From NCBI RefSeq assembly GCF_900172215.1, contig NZ_FWFP01000006.1, positions 124,001 through 188,000 of the forward strand: a stretch of DNA of 64,000 bases. The letters run 5' to 3'. Numbering within the stretch: position 1 is the stretch's first letter; every line of letters begins with the position of its first letter. Origin of the DNA: Ruegeria meonggei. GTDB lineage: Bacteria; Pseudomonadota; Alphaproteobacteria; Rhodobacterales; Rhodobacteraceae. The notes under the pieces are model-generated. The model saw nothing but the letters and a program-made list of their open reading frames with translations. It had not been told where the DNA came from and did no database searches. Of the stretch, positions 1-9,228 are shown one piece after another. Made by a program: the position numbers and the translations under genes.

Positions 1-227
1 ACCTGCGGGTCATAGATCAACCGCTGAATCATATCGTGACGCCGCGCCAGCTTGAACGGCTGTATCGGCCGTTGCAGGCGTTGGTTTACCCGTTTGACCG
101 CCCGTTCAAGGCGACGGCGAAAGAACCAGCGCACCGATGGGAACAAGAAATGCGAGGCCAGAGTGACCGCAGCAAACACCACGATCAGCAAAAACAGCCA
201 AAGCGGAAGCTCCACGGTCTGAGTCAT
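1..227 (-). CDS. Membrane acyltransferase-like protein, N-terminal part only (runs off left edge)
   Basis: The reverse strand has an open frame from an ATG at 227 to the window edge, about 75 codons without a stop. It starts MTQTVELPLWLF, has one hydrophobic helix at about residues 7-27, then a strongly basic stretch with RRRLERAVKRVNQRLQRP. I remember this N-terminus from Rhodobacteraceae proteins annotated as 1-acyl-sn-glycerol-3-phosphate acyltransferases, but the catalytic HX4D region lies outside the window, so the function is inference. It is divergent from ecm across a 144-base gap holding the ecm promoter. That the frame is real is fairly sure; the product name is not. Confidence 0.55.
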   Translation of the reverse strand, partial: MTQTVELPLWLFLLIVVFAAVTLASHFLFPSVRWFFRRRLERAVKRVNQRLQRPIQPFKLARRHDMIQRLIYDPQ

Positions 228-295
228 TTGCGCACCCTGCCACCAAACGCTGCGTCCTACAATCTGAAGAACCCGATATGCCGCGACGCAGCGAA

Positions 296-324
296 TTGAC
301 ATATCCCGAAAATTGCGCTTTAGA
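296..324 (+). promoter_or_regulatory. Predicted sigma70-type promoter of ecm
   Basis: TTGACA at 296-301 (perfect -35), 17-base spacer, TTTAGA at 319-324 (fair -10). It points toward ecm, whose ATG is at 372 behind GAGG at 361-364. It is the only good -35 match I see in the gap between the two divergent genes. Confidence 0.5.
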
Positions 325-371
325 ACCCAAGAACGTAATTTTGTTGCCCACCCCAGATACGAGGCCTCGCT

Positions 372-2339
372 ATGACGCAGACGCAGAAAGATCGCCCCTG
401 GCTCATCCGAACCTATGCCGGTCATTCCACCGCAAAAGCTTCGAACGCGCTGTATCGTGGGAACCTGGCGAAAGGTCAAACCGGGCTGTCCGTGGCATTC
501 GATTTGCCGACTCAAACCGGCTATGACAGCGACCACACGCTGGCCCGAGGTGAGGTTGGCAAGGTAGGCGTGCCTATCGGACATCTAGGTGACATGCGGG
601 TTTTGTTCGATCAGATTCCGTTGGAACAGATGAACACCTCGATGACGATCAACGCCACAGCCCCTTGGTTACTGGCACTTTACATCGCCGTGGCCGAAGA
701 ACAGGGCGCGGACGTGTCGAACCTGCAGGGCACCGTTCAAAACGATCTGATTAAGGAATACCTGAGCCGCGGAACGTATGTCTGCCCGCCGAAACCGTCG
801 CTGAAGATGATCGCCGACGTGGCCGAGTATTGCTATACCAACGTGCCAAAATGGAACCCAATGAACGTGTGTTCCTATCACCTGCAAGAGGCTGGCGCGA
901 CGCCCGAGCAGGAACTGTCCTACGCCTTGGCCACAGCGATTGCCGTTCTGGATGAGTTGCGCCCACGGGTACCGGCCGAGGATTTTCCGGCGCTGTGTGG
1001 CCGGATTTCGTTCTTTGTGAACGCCGGCATACGGTTTGTTACCGAAATGTGCAAAATGCGGGCTTTTGTCGACCTTTGGGATGAGATTTTGCAACAACGC
1101 TATGGCGTTGAGGATCCCAAATTCCGCCGCTTCCGCTATGGCGTTCAGGTAAACTCACTGGGTCTGACCGAGCAACAGCCTGAAAACAATGTCTACCGCA
1201 TCCTGATTGAGATGCTGGCGGTGACCCTGTCGAAAAAGGCCCGCGCCCGTGCGGTGCAATTGCCCGCCTGGAACGAGGCGCTGGGATTGCCGCGGCCCTG
1301 GGATCAGCAATGGTCGATGCGGATGCAGCAGATTCTGGCCTATGAGACCGACCTGCTGGAATATGGCGATCTGTTTGATGGTAACCCGGCTGTTGATGCC
1401 AAGGTTGAAGAGTTGAAAGAAGGCGCGCGTGCAGAGCTGGCAAACCTGGATTCGATGGGCGGCGCTGTCGCTTCGATCGAATACATGAAGTCACGCCTGG
1501 TGGATTCGAACGCAGAACGTCTGAACCGGATCGAGCGCAACGAAACCATCGTTGTCGGCGTGAATAAATGGACCGAGGGTGAGCCTTCGCCGTTGGAAAC
1601 CGAAGATGGAGGCATCATGGTCGTCGACCCGGCGGTCGAGCAGGAACAGATTGACCGCCTGAACGAGTGGCGGGCTTCGCGCGATGATGCGGCTGTGGCT
1701 ACCGCTTTGGCAGCGCTTCGCGAAGCAGCGCAAACAGGCACCAACGTGATGGGGCCGTCGATCGCCGCCGCTAAGGCTGGTGTGACCACCGGAGAATGGG
1801 CCGAAGAGATGCGCAAGGTCTATGGCACCTATCGCGGCCCGACCGGCGTGTCCGGCTCGGTTTCAAACAAGACCGAAGGGCTGGAAGATCTGCGTGCTGC
1901 CGTGGATACGGTCAGCGACAAGCTGGGGCGCCGCCTGAAGTTCCTGGTCGGCAAACCCGGCCTGGACGGCCACTCAAACGGGGCCGAGCAGATTGCCTTC
2001 CGCGCCCGCGACTGTGGCATGGACATCAATTATGAAGGCATCCGCCTGACACCCGAGGAAATCGTTACCGCTGCGATCGAAGACAAGGCCCATGTGATTG
2101 GCCTGTCGATCCTGTCGGGCAGCCATATTCCGCTGGTGCAGGACGTGATGAACCGCCTGCACGAAGAAGGGCTGGACAATGTTCCGGTGATTGTCGGAGG
2201 CATTATCCCGGATGACGATGCGGCCAAGCTAAAAGCAATGGGTGTGGCCGAAATCTACACTCCCAAGAACTTTGAATTGAACACCATAATGGGTGACATC
2301 GTAACGCTGGTTGATCCGCAGAATCTCGCTGCTGAATAA
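372..2339 (+). CDS. ecm: Ethylmalonyl-CoA mutase (B12-dependent)
   Basis: Converts (2R)-ethylmalonyl-CoA to (2S)-methylsuccinyl-CoA in the ethylmalonyl-CoA pathway, which lets cells grow on C2 compounds without isocitrate lyase. The 655-residue protein has the acyl-CoA-mutase barrel first (RTYAGHSTAKASNALYRGNL near the start, FDLPTQTGYDSDH following) and a C-terminal cobalamin domain with the DxHxxG base-off motif in GKPGLDGHSNG near residue 530. The single chain with this N-terminus fits Ecm rather than methylmalonyl-CoA mutase, which is longer at the N-terminus. The start at 372 has GAGG seven bases upstream. mch and mcl2 of the same pathway lie about 10 kb downstream; ccr is not in the window. 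Confidence 0.93.
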   Translation: MTQTQKDRPWLIRTYAGHSTAKASNALYRGNLAKGQTGLSVAFDLPTQTGYDSDHTLARGEVGKVGVPIGHLGDMRVLFDQIPLEQMNTSMTINATAPWLLALYIAVAEEQGADVSNLQGTVQNDLIKEYLSRGTYVCPPKPSLKMIADVAEYCYTNVPKWNPMNVCSYHLQEAGATPEQELSYALATAIAVLDELRPRVPAEDFPALCGRISFFVNAGIRFVTEMCKMRAFVDLWDEILQQRYGVEDPKFRRFRYGVQVNSLGLTEQQPENNVYRILIEMLAVTLSKKARARAVQLPAWNEALGLPRPWDQQWSMRMQQILAYETDLLEYGDLFDGNPAVDAKVEELKEGARAELANLDSMGGAVASIEYMKSRLVDSNAERLNRIERNETIVVGVNKWTEGEPSPLETEDGGIMVVDPAVEQEQIDRLNEWRASRDDAAVATALAALREAAQTGTNVMGPSIAAAKAGVTTGEWAEEMRKVYGTYRGPTGVSGSVSNKTEGLEDLRAAVDTVSDKLGRRLKFLVGKPGLDGHSNGAEQIAFRARDCGMDINYEGIRLTPEEIVTAAIEDKAHVIGLSILSGSHIPLVQDVMNRLHEEGLDNVPVIVGGIIPDDDAAKLKAMGVAEIYTPKNFELNTIMGDIVTLVDPQNLAAE

Positions 2340-2366
2340 CAATCGTTCTACCTCGTAAATCTCAAT

Positions 2367-2394
2367 ATCTATTCCTTTAACAAAAGGGATAGAT
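2367..2394 (+). other. Strong 12-bp stem-loop between ecm and the H-NS-like gene
   Basis: ATCTATTCCTTT (2367-2378) pairs with AAAGGGATAGAT (2383-2394) over 12 positions with one T-G wobble and a 4-base AACA loop. It starts 27 bases after the ecm stop. No T-run follows, so it is not a canonical intrinsic terminator; it may stabilise the ecm mRNA end or belong to the leader of the next gene. Confidence 0.6.
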
Positions 2395-2465
2395 AAATGC
2401 CGTGCGTCGAATTACGGTGCGCTATTGCGTCCACTCATGACGATTTATCGGAACGGAGAATAACG

Positions 2466-2783
2466 ATGGCGATCAGCCTGGAAAAAATGTCGCGCAAAGA
2501 CCTGTTGGAATTGCGTAATAACGTTGAAAAAGCGCTAAAAGACGCCGAAAAACGCGAACGCAAAGAAGCCTTGAAAGCAGCCGAAAAAGCGGCGGCCGAA
2601 TTTGGGTTTTCACTGTCTGAGTTATCAGAGGTCAGCGGCGGGGCCAGTAAAGGTCGAAAAGCAAACGCAAAATACAAAAACCCAGCCAATCCGGATCAAA
2701 CTTGGTCGGGTCGCGGGCGCAAACCGCAATGGATTCACGACGCCCTGAAATCGGGTGCCGACATTTCAGATTTGGAAATCTGA
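2466..2783 (+). CDS. H-NS histone-family DNA-binding protein (HvrA/Spb-like)
   Basis: A 105-residue nucleoid-type regulator. Residues 1-45 are charged and predicted coiled coil (oligomerisation part: [20 protein letters not shown]), followed by a linker and the C-terminal DNA-binding segment with the family signature [12 protein letters not shown]. Rhodobacter HvrA, which tunes photosynthesis and nitrogen genes, is the best-known relative; the target genes here cannot be read from sequence. The ATG at 2466 is preceded by CGGAGAA; an upstream in-frame ATG at 2397 would add 23 residues unlike the family, so it was not used. A 126-base leader with the stem-loop at 2367-2394 precedes it. deoD follows after 17 bases and may be cotranscribed. 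Confidence 0.85.
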   Translation: MAISLEKMSRKDLLELRNNVEKALKDAEKRERKEALKAAEKAAAEFGFSLSELSEVSGGASKGRKANAKYKNPANPDQTWSGRGRKPQWIHDALKSGADISDLEI

Positions 2784-2800
2784 CAGGAATTGGTGTCAAA

Positions 2801-3508
2801 ATGACAATTCACATCGGTGCTGAAAAAGGTGAAATCGCTGAAACCGTTTTATTGCCTGGCGACCCCTATCGTGCGAAATGGGCAGCTGAAACGTTTTTGA
2901 ATGACGTCAAGCTGGTCAATAACGTGCGCGGGATGCTGGGTTTTACCGGGACCTGGCGCGGAAATCCGGTCACAATTCAGGGCAGCGGCATGGGAATGCC
3001 GTCCCTGTCGATCTATGTGAACGAATTGATCCGGGATTACGGGGCCAAAACCCTGATCAGAATTGGGTCTTGTGGGGGTATGCAGGACAGCGTCAATGTT
3101 CGCGATGTCATTCTCGCGATGACATCAACAACGCTCAGCACCCCGTCGCGCGGTATCCTGAAAGAGTTGAACTTTGCGCCCTGCGCGGATTGGGGTCTTC
3201 TGCAAGCCGCCGCCACGGCCGCTGCTGCCAAGGGTACGCCAACACATATCGGCGGGATTTATTCCTCGGACGTGTTCTATGACGAACGACCCGATCTGAA
3301 CGAGCAGATGGTACGGCACGGCATCCTCGGGGTCGAGATGGAGGCCGCCGAGCTTTACATCCTTGCCGCGCGTTACAAATGCCGGGCGTTGGCGGTGCTG
3401 ACCGTTTCCGATCACCTTCTCACTGGTGAGGCCCTGCCCGCGTCCGAACGCGAAAGCAGCTTTGGCGATATGGTCGAGATTGCGCTGCAGGCCGCCTTTC
3501 CGGGCTAA
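2801..3508 (+). CDS. deoD: Purine-nucleoside phosphorylase, DeoD type
   Basis: Phosphorolysis of purine (deoxy)nucleosides to base plus (deoxy)ribose-1-phosphate, for purine salvage. The 235 residues match the usual hexameric DeoD length. Visible family features: [22 protein letters not shown] at the N-terminus (substrate and phosphate site), a GSGMGMPS phosphate loop, RIGSCGG, the nucleoside-site VEMEAAELY, and VSDHLLTGE with the catalytic Asp (TVSD). The start at 2801 follows ACAGGAA; an upstream frame extension overlapping the H-NS gene was rejected because the family begins at this Met. Same strand as the H-NS-like gene. Confidence 0.93.
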   Translation: MTIHIGAEKGEIAETVLLPGDPYRAKWAAETFLNDVKLVNNVRGMLGFTGTWRGNPVTIQGSGMGMPSLSIYVNELIRDYGAKTLIRIGSCGGMQDSVNVRDVILAMTSTTLSTPSRGILKELNFAPCADWGLLQAAATAAAAKGTPTHIGGIYSSDVFYDERPDLNEQMVRHGILGVEMEAAELYILAARYKCRALAVLTVSDHLLTGEALPASERESSFGDMVEIALQAAFPG

Positions 3509-3546
3509 GCCCAAACACGGACCGGGCAGGCGACCGCCCTACCCCG

Positions 3547-3738
3547 TCAGGGCTTTCGGTTCAGGCACTGGGTCGGGGCGTCTTCGCCTTTCTGTTGCGC
3601 GCCGCAATAGGTACAGGTCCAAAACCCTTCTTTGCGGTGCTGCCGCCACCGGCAGTCCCGCGTCAAAGAGGATGTGCGCGCGCGCCAGGCAAAATAGGCA
3701 AACACTCCGACAAGCAGTAAAAGCAACAAAACGGGCAT
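3547..3738 (-). CDS. Small membrane-anchored zinc-ribbon-like protein
   Basis: A 63-residue protein: an N-terminal hydrophobic helix (about residues 2-18, a run of Leu/Val), a basic stretch, then CTYCGAQQKGEDAPTQC, which with the earlier Cys of DCRWR resembles a small zinc ribbon. I recall similarly built short proteins in other Rhodobacteraceae, annotated only as hypothetical. It is convergent with deoD and has no obvious operon partner apart from the even smaller frame at 3790-3936. Function unknown. Confidence 0.65.
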   Translation of the reverse strand: MPVLLLLLLVGVFAYFAWRARTSSLTRDCRWRQHRKEGFWTCTYCGAQQKGEDAPTQCLNRKP

Positions 3739-3789
3739 GCCAGTGCAGTGCCCGCTTTGGTCAAAATTTGCAAGTGCAGGAAGAAAGGA

Positions 3790-3936
3790 TCAGGCGGCGT
3801 TCGCGTATTCGAACAGCTCTGGTTCCCGCTGTGCATCCGTTTGTGGCGTTTCCGGCGTGTAATAGGCCCAAGCCTGTTCCAGCAGTTCTAGCGCCTCAGC
3901 TGCTTTTGTTTTGGTATCTGCGTGTTGTGTCTGCAT
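3790..3936 (-). CDS. 48-residue hypothetical protein
   Basis: Reverse-strand frame from ATG at 3936 to TGA at 3790: begins MQTQHADTKTKAAEALELLE, ends with FEYANAA. It is acidic and predicted helical in its first half (AAEALELLEQAWAYY), with no signal peptide or membrane helix. The composition looks like real protein, and similar short AYYTPE-containing proteins occur in related genomes as far as I recall. It lies 51 bases upstream of the small zinc-ribbon gene on the same strand. Function unknown. Confidence 0.5.
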   Translation of the reverse strand: MQTQHADTKTKAAEALELLEQAWAYYTPETPQTDAQREPELFEYANAA

Positions 3937-4064
3937 CGGAGCGATTCCGTCTTGGTTTCATCACTCCTCCCTGTTCGAACCATACATTTGAACAGGTTTG
4001 ATCACATTGGATAGTTTCGCATTCTTGCCATGCGCTGACCGCAAGACGGCCGAAGCAACCAGGT

Positions 4065-4844
4065 TCAGACGGCGCGTTCGACCATCATCTTTTTGATCTC
4101 GGCAATCGCCTTGGCCGGGTTCAGACCCTTCGGACAGGTCTTGGCGCAGTTCATGATCGTGTGGCAACGGTACAGTTTGAATGGGTCTTCCAGCTCATCC
4201 AAACGCTCACCCGTTGCTTCATCTCGGCTGTCGATGATCCAGCGATAGGCATGCAACAAGGCGGCGGGGCCGAGATATCGATCGCCGTTCCACCAGTAAC
4301 TCGGACACGAGGTCGAGCAGCTGGCGCACATCACACATTCATACAGACCGTCCAGTTTCTTGCGATCTTCAATGGACTGCTTCCATTCCTTTGCCGGACG
4401 GTTGGTCTTGGTCTCGAGCCACGGCATGATCGAGGCGTGCTGGGCGTAGAAGTGTGTCAGATCCGGGATCAGATCCTTGACCACCGGCATATGCGGCAGC
4501 GGATAGATTTTCACATCGCCCTTGATCTCATCCATGCCGTAGATACAGGCCAGAGTATTGATCCCGTCGATATTCATCGCGCAAGACCCGCAGATACCTT
4601 CGCGACAGGACCGGCGGAAGGTCAGGGTCGGATCAATCTCATTCTTGATCTTGATCAGCGCGTCCAGAACCATCGGACCGCAGCTGTCCATATCGACGAA
4701 ATAGGTGTCTACCCGCGGATTCTGCCCATCTTCGGGGTTCCAGCGATAGATCTGAAACTTGCGAACATTGCCGGAGCCTTCAGGCTTGGGCCAGGTTTTG
4801 CCGGTGGTGATCCGGGAATTCTTTGGCAGGGTGAGTTGTACCAT
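4065..4844 (-). CDS. sdhB: Succinate dehydrogenase iron-sulfur subunit
   Basis: Electron-transfer subunit of respiratory complex II, carrying electrons from the SdhA flavin to ubiquinone. The 259-residue sequence shows all three clusters: [2Fe-2S] ligands at C80, C85, C88 and C100 ([10 protein letters not shown]), [4Fe-4S] at C170, C173 and C176 (CVMCASC), and [3Fe-4S] using C180, C227 and C233, with C237 returning to the [4Fe-4S] cluster ([14 protein letters not shown]). The start at 4844 has GAGG eight bases upstream. It is on the same strand as sdhA-D-C but more than 2 kb away, with two opposite-strand genes between, so it needs its own promoter or a very long transcript running antisense to those genes. 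Confidence 0.96.
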   Translation of the reverse strand: MVQLTLPKNSRITTGKTWPKPEGSGNVRKFQIYRWNPEDGQNPRVDTYFVDMDSCGPMVLDALIKIKNEIDPTLTFRRSCREGICGSCAMNIDGINTLACIYGMDEIKGDVKIYPLPHMPVVKDLIPDLTHFYAQHASIMPWLETKTNRPAKEWKQSIEDRKKLDGLYECVMCASCSTSCPSYWWNGDRYLGPAALLHAYRWIIDSRDEATGERLDELEDPFKLYRCHTIMNCAKTCPKGLNPAKAIAEIKKMMVERAV

Positions 4845-5017
4845 TTCCGACCTCGCTAAATTCCTGTGAATGGATACACGCTGAAACCCCGAAAGCCAAC
4901 CTTTTTACCTTGAAAACAGGCAGGAAAATTGGGCAAATTCGTGTACATAAACTCGCAATTTGCTGAAGGATGTTTGATATTAACGGAAACGAATTTAAGC
5001 CGGTTTCAGGACAGTGA

Positions 5018-6085
5018 ATGCCAACAAATGTCGTTAACATTCCGTATGGGGTGAAAAATCCATACCAGAACATGATGTACATGTCCTGCGAACCGGAATT
5101 TGCACTTTCCAAGATGCGCAATCCGGACGTCAACAGCTTTGGCCGATCCGAGTTTCAGTCAGAGAACGGCATAGTTCATATCCATTGGGATGATCGGCTT
5201 TTTCCCGCATCTGCTGAATCGGGATCGCAACCAGATCAGGGCTTTCTCAGGACGCGTGATGCGTTGAAACAATTTCGGGCCAACGGTGGGCGTATTATTT
5301 GGACCATTCACAATCGGTTTGCACATTCTCAAACCTCAGAAAACGACGGTTTAAAGGCGGTGCGCGAGCAACTGGTGAAACTGGTCGATCTTATACATGT
5401 TCACACGCCGCATGCGAAACGATACATGATCGAAGAATTCGGGGCGGATTCGGACAGAATCCGGCTTATTCCGCATCCCAGCTATCTTGGCGTGTACGAA
5501 CCCGAAGATACTACTCTGAACCGACCTATGGCATTGCGGGACACCTCCCGATTTTTAACGTTTGGAGCAATGCGTGGAAATCGTGAGCTTGATCGGCTTG
5601 AGTTCGCCGCAAGAAAGCTGGCCAATCGTGGATTCGATTTCCGCTTGGCGGTCATCGGGCGCACCGTCCGAGCGAACCGCCGCCTTCTTCGCCAGATGAA
5701 TGCAAACCCCTATGTTACTGTTACCCCGGAGCGCATCCCAGATAGTCAGATACCCGGCGTGTTTTCCGCAGCAAATGCTTATGTTTTGCCGTCAACCAGG
5801 ACATTTACGTCCGGCACAGCGATGTTGGCGCAGAGCTTCGGCTTGCCCATCATCGGCCCGGATATTGAGCCGCACAGGCAAACAACACCTAGCGAGTGTC
5901 ATGATCTGCTGTATCCTATCGGAAACCCTAGGGGGTTGATCCGAATGCTAATGCGGGTGATGGACATGTCTGATGAAGAGTTGGGGGAAAAACGCAGGGC
6001 CTGTTTTGAATTCAGTAAAGAACGCCATCCTAAGCTAATAAGTAGGTCACTTGCCCAGGTGCTAACGGAACTCAATAGTGGATAA
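5018..6085 (+). CDS. Glycosyltransferase, GT-B fold (GT1/GT4-like)
   Basis: Probable sugar transfer to a cell-surface or secreted glycan; donor and acceptor unknown. In 355 residues there is an N-terminal part with VHIHWDDRLF and RIIWTIHNR (start of a GT-B Rossmann half), DLIHVHTPHAKRYMIEEFG, and a C-terminal half with LPSTRTFTSGTAMLAQSFGL and PIIGPDIEPH, resembling the nucleotide-sugar loop of GT4 enzymes. The ATG at 5018 follows AGGACA. Codon use and base composition are visibly more AT-rich than the flanking sdh genes. It overlaps the FkbM methyltransferase by 8 bases. The pair sits inside what is usually a contiguous sdh locus. Confidence 0.8.
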   Translation: MPTNVVNIPYGVKNPYQNMMYMSCEPEFALSKMRNPDVNSFGRSEFQSENGIVHIHWDDRLFPASAESGSQPDQGFLRTRDALKQFRANGGRIIWTIHNRFAHSQTSENDGLKAVREQLVKLVDLIHVHTPHAKRYMIEEFGADSDRIRLIPHPSYLGVYEPEDTTLNRPMALRDTSRFLTFGAMRGNRELDRLEFAARKLANRGFDFRLAVIGRTVRANRRLLRQMNANPYVTVTPERIPDSQIPGVFSAANAYVLPSTRTFTSGTAMLAQSFGLPIIGPDIEPHRQTTPSECHDLLYPIGNPRGLIRMLMRVMDMSDEELGEKRRACFEFSKERHPKLISRSLAQVLTELNSG

Positions 6086-6944
6086 GCACTTCCAGACTAA
6101 GGTTTCTGCGCTTTATGACATTCTGAATCTGCGAGACCACGTCCGGATAGGCGATGTTGGCGCCAACCCAATGCGGCACGACGCTCCATACCGGGATTTG
6201 CTCGCCTCGGGTGGTTGCAAAGTAGTAGGTTTCGAGCCGCAAGAAGACACCATGAAGAACCTGGTTGAGAACAAGGGGCCAAACGAAGAGTATTTTAATA
6301 CGGCAGTAGGTGACGGCACATTGGGTGTGCTCACCCTCCACAAGGGTACCGGCCTTACGTCGTTGCTTCGGATTCGGCAAGCCACTCTACATTTTTTGCG
6401 CGGACTACGCAGAGCTGCCAGAGAAACGGGCAAGATAGAAATCGCAACACAACGGATGGATGACATCCAGGGATTGGGGCGGTTAGATTTTTTAAAGATC
6501 GATATACAAGGTGCGGAGCTTTCGGTTTTCAAATCGGCTGTAAACACTCTAAAAAACGTCACCGCAATTCAAACCGAGGTTTCCTTTTTCCCGCTGTACG
6601 AGCAACAACCCAGTTTCGGTGAGATTGATGTGTTTCTAAGAGGCTGTGGCTTTATCCCCCACAGCTTCGCCCATATTGAAAAACGCCTAGTCCTTTCAAA
6701 ATGGGCCGGCCAGGTCCCAAACTATGTTCCCATGCAAATGCTGGACGGTGACATTATTTATCTCAGGGATTTATCAGCGCCCGAAGACCTTGAGACATCA
6801 ATGCTAAAGCGCATGGCAATTCTGACAGAAGGCATCTTTGGATTTACTGATGTAACGCTGAAAATCTTCGACATTCTGGTGCAACGTCAGGAAATTAGAG
6901 AAGACAGCGTCCTGTCCTACCTCAACGACTACCTTACCACATAA
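6078..6944 (+). CDS. FkbM-family methyltransferase
   Basis: SAM-dependent O-methyltransferase type often found in glycan and polyketide loci. Visible: IGDVGANPMRHD (SAM-binding loop I), VVGFEPQEDTM (acidic end of strand 2), AVGDGTLGVLTLHKG, and the FkbM hallmark LDFLKIDIQGAELSVF followed by a tQTEVSFFPLY strand. 288 residues. The start is the GTG at 6078, inside the end of the glycosyltransferase gene, so translation is probably coupled. Composition is AT-shifted like its partner. The likely role, by inference, is methylating the sugar added by the neighbour. A 9-bp-arm hairpin follows the stop. Confidence 0.85.
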   Translation: MDKHFQTKVSALYDILNLRDHVRIGDVGANPMRHDAPYRDLLASGGCKVVGFEPQEDTMKNLVENKGPNEEYFNTAVGDGTLGVLTLHKGTGLTSLLRIRQATLHFLRGLRRAARETGKIEIATQRMDDIQGLGRLDFLKIDIQGAELSVFKSAVNTLKNVTAIQTEVSFFPLYEQQPSFGEIDVFLRGCGFIPHSFAHIEKRLVLSKWAGQVPNYVPMQMLDGDIIYLRDLSAPEDLETSMLKRMAILTEGIFGFTDVTLKIFDILVQRQEIREDSVLSYLNDYLTT

Positions 6945-6980
6945 CGCCAATTTGCCCCGGGCAAGCCTCTTGAGTAGCAA

Positions 6981-7012
6981 CAGTTGGCCAACTCTGATGC
7001 ATCGGCCAACTG
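6981..7012. terminator. Probable bidirectional terminator between FkbM gene and sdhA
   Basis: CAGTTGGCC (6981-6989) and GGCCAACTG (7004-7012) form a perfect 9-bp inverted repeat with a 14-base loop between two convergent genes. No long T-run on either side, so efficiency is uncertain. Confidence 0.5.
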
Positions 7013-7020
7013 AGTATTTA

Positions 7021-8826
7021 TCAGAAAGTCCGTGCTTTGGGCGCGATTTTCTTGAGGCTGATGCCGCCTTCGGCTTCGGTGCTGAGCGGATCGACGATCA
7101 CCGGGCGATAGCTGAGGTCAACCTTGTTGCCCTCGACCCGTGACACGGTGTGGACGCGCCAGTTCTCGTCGTCGCGTTCGGAAAAATCCTCGTGCGCGTG
7201 GGCGCCGCGAGATTCTTTGCGTGCCTCAGCACCAACGATAGTGGCCAATGCGCTTGGCATCAGGTTGGACAGCTCCAGCGTCTCCATCAGGTCGCTGTTC
7301 CAAACCAGTGACCGGTCCGAGACCTTGATGTCGTCCATCTTGGCGGCAATCGCCGTCATCTTCTCGACACCTTCGGCCATGGTCTTGGCGGTCCGGAACA
7401 CGGCCGCGTCTTCTTGCATGGTCTTTTGCATCTCAAGCCGCAGGTCCGCAGTCGGGACCGATCCGCTGGCGTTGCGCACGGCATCAAACCGATCAAACGC
7501 AGCATCGACCGATGTCTGGTTCAGAACCGGGTTCGAGGCCTCGGCATCGACAACCTTACCGGCCCGGATTGCAGCCGCGCGGCCAAAGACCACAAGGTCG
7601 ATCAGCGAATTTGAACCCAGACGGTTTGCGCCATGGACCGAAGCACAACCGGCCTCACCCACGGCCATCAGGCCAGGAACAACGCCGGTCGGATTGTCAG
7701 CGGTCGGATTCAGGACCTCACCCCAATAGTTGGTTGGGATACCGCCCATGTTGTAATGCACAGTCGGCAAAACCGGGATTGGTTCCCTGGTCACGTCCAC
7801 ACCCGCAAACACGCGCGCGGATTCCGAAATCCCTGGCAGACGCTCCGCCAGAGCCTCAGACGGCAGGTGGCTGAGGTTCAAGTGAATATGATCGCCACCG
7901 TCTCCGTGCCCCCGGCCTTCTCGGATCTCCATGGTCATCGAACGCGAGACATAGTCACGAGGCGCAAGATCCTTGTACTGGGGCGCATAACGCTCCATGA
8001 ACCGCTCACCTTCCGAGTTGGTCAGATAACCGCCCTCACCACGTGCGCCCTCGGTGATCAAACAGCCCGAGCCGTAAATGCCGGTTGGATGGAATTGCAC
8101 AAACTCCATGTCCTGCAGGGCCAGACCGGCACGGGCTACCATGCCACCACCGTCGCCAGTGCAAGTATGGGCTGAGGTGGCGCTGAAATAGGCACGGCCA
8201 TAACCGCCGGTTGCCAGCACCACCATCTTGGCGTTGAAGACGTGCATCGTGCCGTCGTCCAGCTTCCAGCAGACCACGCCCTGACACTGACCGTCATCCG
8301 ACATGATCAGGTCGATGGCAAAATATTCGATGTAGAACTCGGCGTTGTTCTTCAGCGACTGACCGTACAGCGTATGCAGGATTGCGTGGCCAGTCCGGTC
8401 GGCGGCGGCACAGGTCCGCTGCACCGCGGGGCCTTCGCCAAACTCGGTGGTGTGGCCGCCAAAGGGGCGCTGATAGATCTTGCCTTCTTCGGTCCGGCTG
8501 AACGGCACGCCGTAATGTTCCAGCTCGTAAACCGCCTTGGGCGCCTCTCGTGCCAGGTATTCCATCGCGTCGGTGTCACCCAACCAGTCCGAACCCTTGA
8601 CGGTATCGTACATGTGCCACTGCCAGTGGTCCGGGCCCATATTCGACAAGGACGCAGCAATGCCGCCTTGCGCCGCAACAGTGTGCGAACGTGTCGGGAA
8701 AACCTTGGTCACACAAGCCGTGCGCAACCCTTGTTCCGCCATGCCCAGGGTGGCCCGCAGACCTGCCCCACCGGCGCCGACAACGACCACGTCATATTCG
8801 TGTGTTTCGTATTCGTATGCAGCCAT
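7021..8826 (-). CDS. sdhA: Succinate dehydrogenase flavoprotein subunit
   Basis: Catalytic subunit of complex II, oxidising succinate to fumarate with covalent FAD. 601 residues. Seen: FAD dinucleotide fold [13 protein letters not shown], the flavinylated His in [11 protein letters not shown], the substrate-site [17 protein letters not shown], and [12 protein letters not shown]. The C-terminus with YRPV and a [10 protein letters not shown] end is typical. It follows sdhD by 18 bases. It is the last gene of the sdhC-D-A transcript; sdhB is displaced to 4065-4844. Confidence 0.97.
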   Translation of the reverse strand: MAAYEYETHEYDVVVVGAGGAGLRATLGMAEQGLRTACVTKVFPTRSHTVAAQGGIAASLSNMGPDHWQWHMYDTVKGSDWLGDTDAMEYLAREAPKAVYELEHYGVPFSRTEEGKIYQRPFGGHTTEFGEGPAVQRTCAAADRTGHAILHTLYGQSLKNNAEFYIEYFAIDLIMSDDGQCQGVVCWKLDDGTMHVFNAKMVVLATGGYGRAYFSATSAHTCTGDGGGMVARAGLALQDMEFVQFHPTGIYGSGCLITEGARGEGGYLTNSEGERFMERYAPQYKDLAPRDYVSRSMTMEIREGRGHGDGGDHIHLNLSHLPSEALAERLPGISESARVFAGVDVTREPIPVLPTVHYNMGGIPTNYWGEVLNPTADNPTGVVPGLMAVGEAGCASVHGANRLGSNSLIDLVVFGRAAAIRAGKVVDAEASNPVLNQTSVDAAFDRFDAVRNASGSVPTADLRLEMQKTMQEDAAVFRTAKTMAEGVEKMTAIAAKMDDIKVSDRSLVWNSDLMETLELSNLMPSALATIVGAEARKESRGAHAHEDFSERDDENWRVHTVSRVEGNKVDLSYRPVIVDPLSTEAEGGISLKKIAPKARTF

Positions 8827-8844
8827 TTCTTTCAGCTCCGGGAA

Positions 8845-9216
8845 TTAGAGGGCAATGCGCGCGATGGCGAACAGTCCGGCGGCAGCCGCGCCGTAAGACA
8901 AGCAGGTGACAAGGATGATCAGAACCTTTTCCATGGTGCCATGGACATAGTCCTCAAGCATCACCTGCGCACCTTCGGCAAAGTGTTTGAAACCGATAAG
9001 CAGCGTCAGCGCGGCGACAATCGCCGGGAAGGGGCGCGAATAATAGTCCAGCACCACGTCAAAGGGCTGCCCTAGCACCGGACCGAATGTGAAGATGAAC
9101 AGCGGAACAAGGATCAGCAAAGCCACCGAGGTGACTTTCATCCGCCAGAAATGTGCTGTTCCGGATTTTGCAGAGCCCAACCCGGTCGCACGTTTACGGT
9201 CTGTCAAATAACGCAT
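8845..9216 (-). CDS. sdhD: Succinate dehydrogenase membrane anchor subunit
   Basis: Small hydrophobic subunit binding heme b and ubiquinone with SdhC. 123 residues with three predicted membrane helices (about 26-48, 62-82, 96-118). The segment GFKHFAEGAQVMLEDYVHG holds the His expected as heme or quinone-site ligand and the conserved D-Y pair. It starts 12 bases after the sdhC stop and precedes sdhA by 18 bases. Confidence 0.92.
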   Translation of the reverse strand: MRYLTDRKRATGLGSAKSGTAHFWRMKVTSVALLILVPLFIFTFGPVLGQPFDVVLDYYSRPFPAIVAALTLLIGFKHFAEGAQVMLEDYVHGTMEKVLIILVTCLSYGAAAAGLFAIARIAL

Positions 9217-9228
9217 GTCAGCCCTCCC

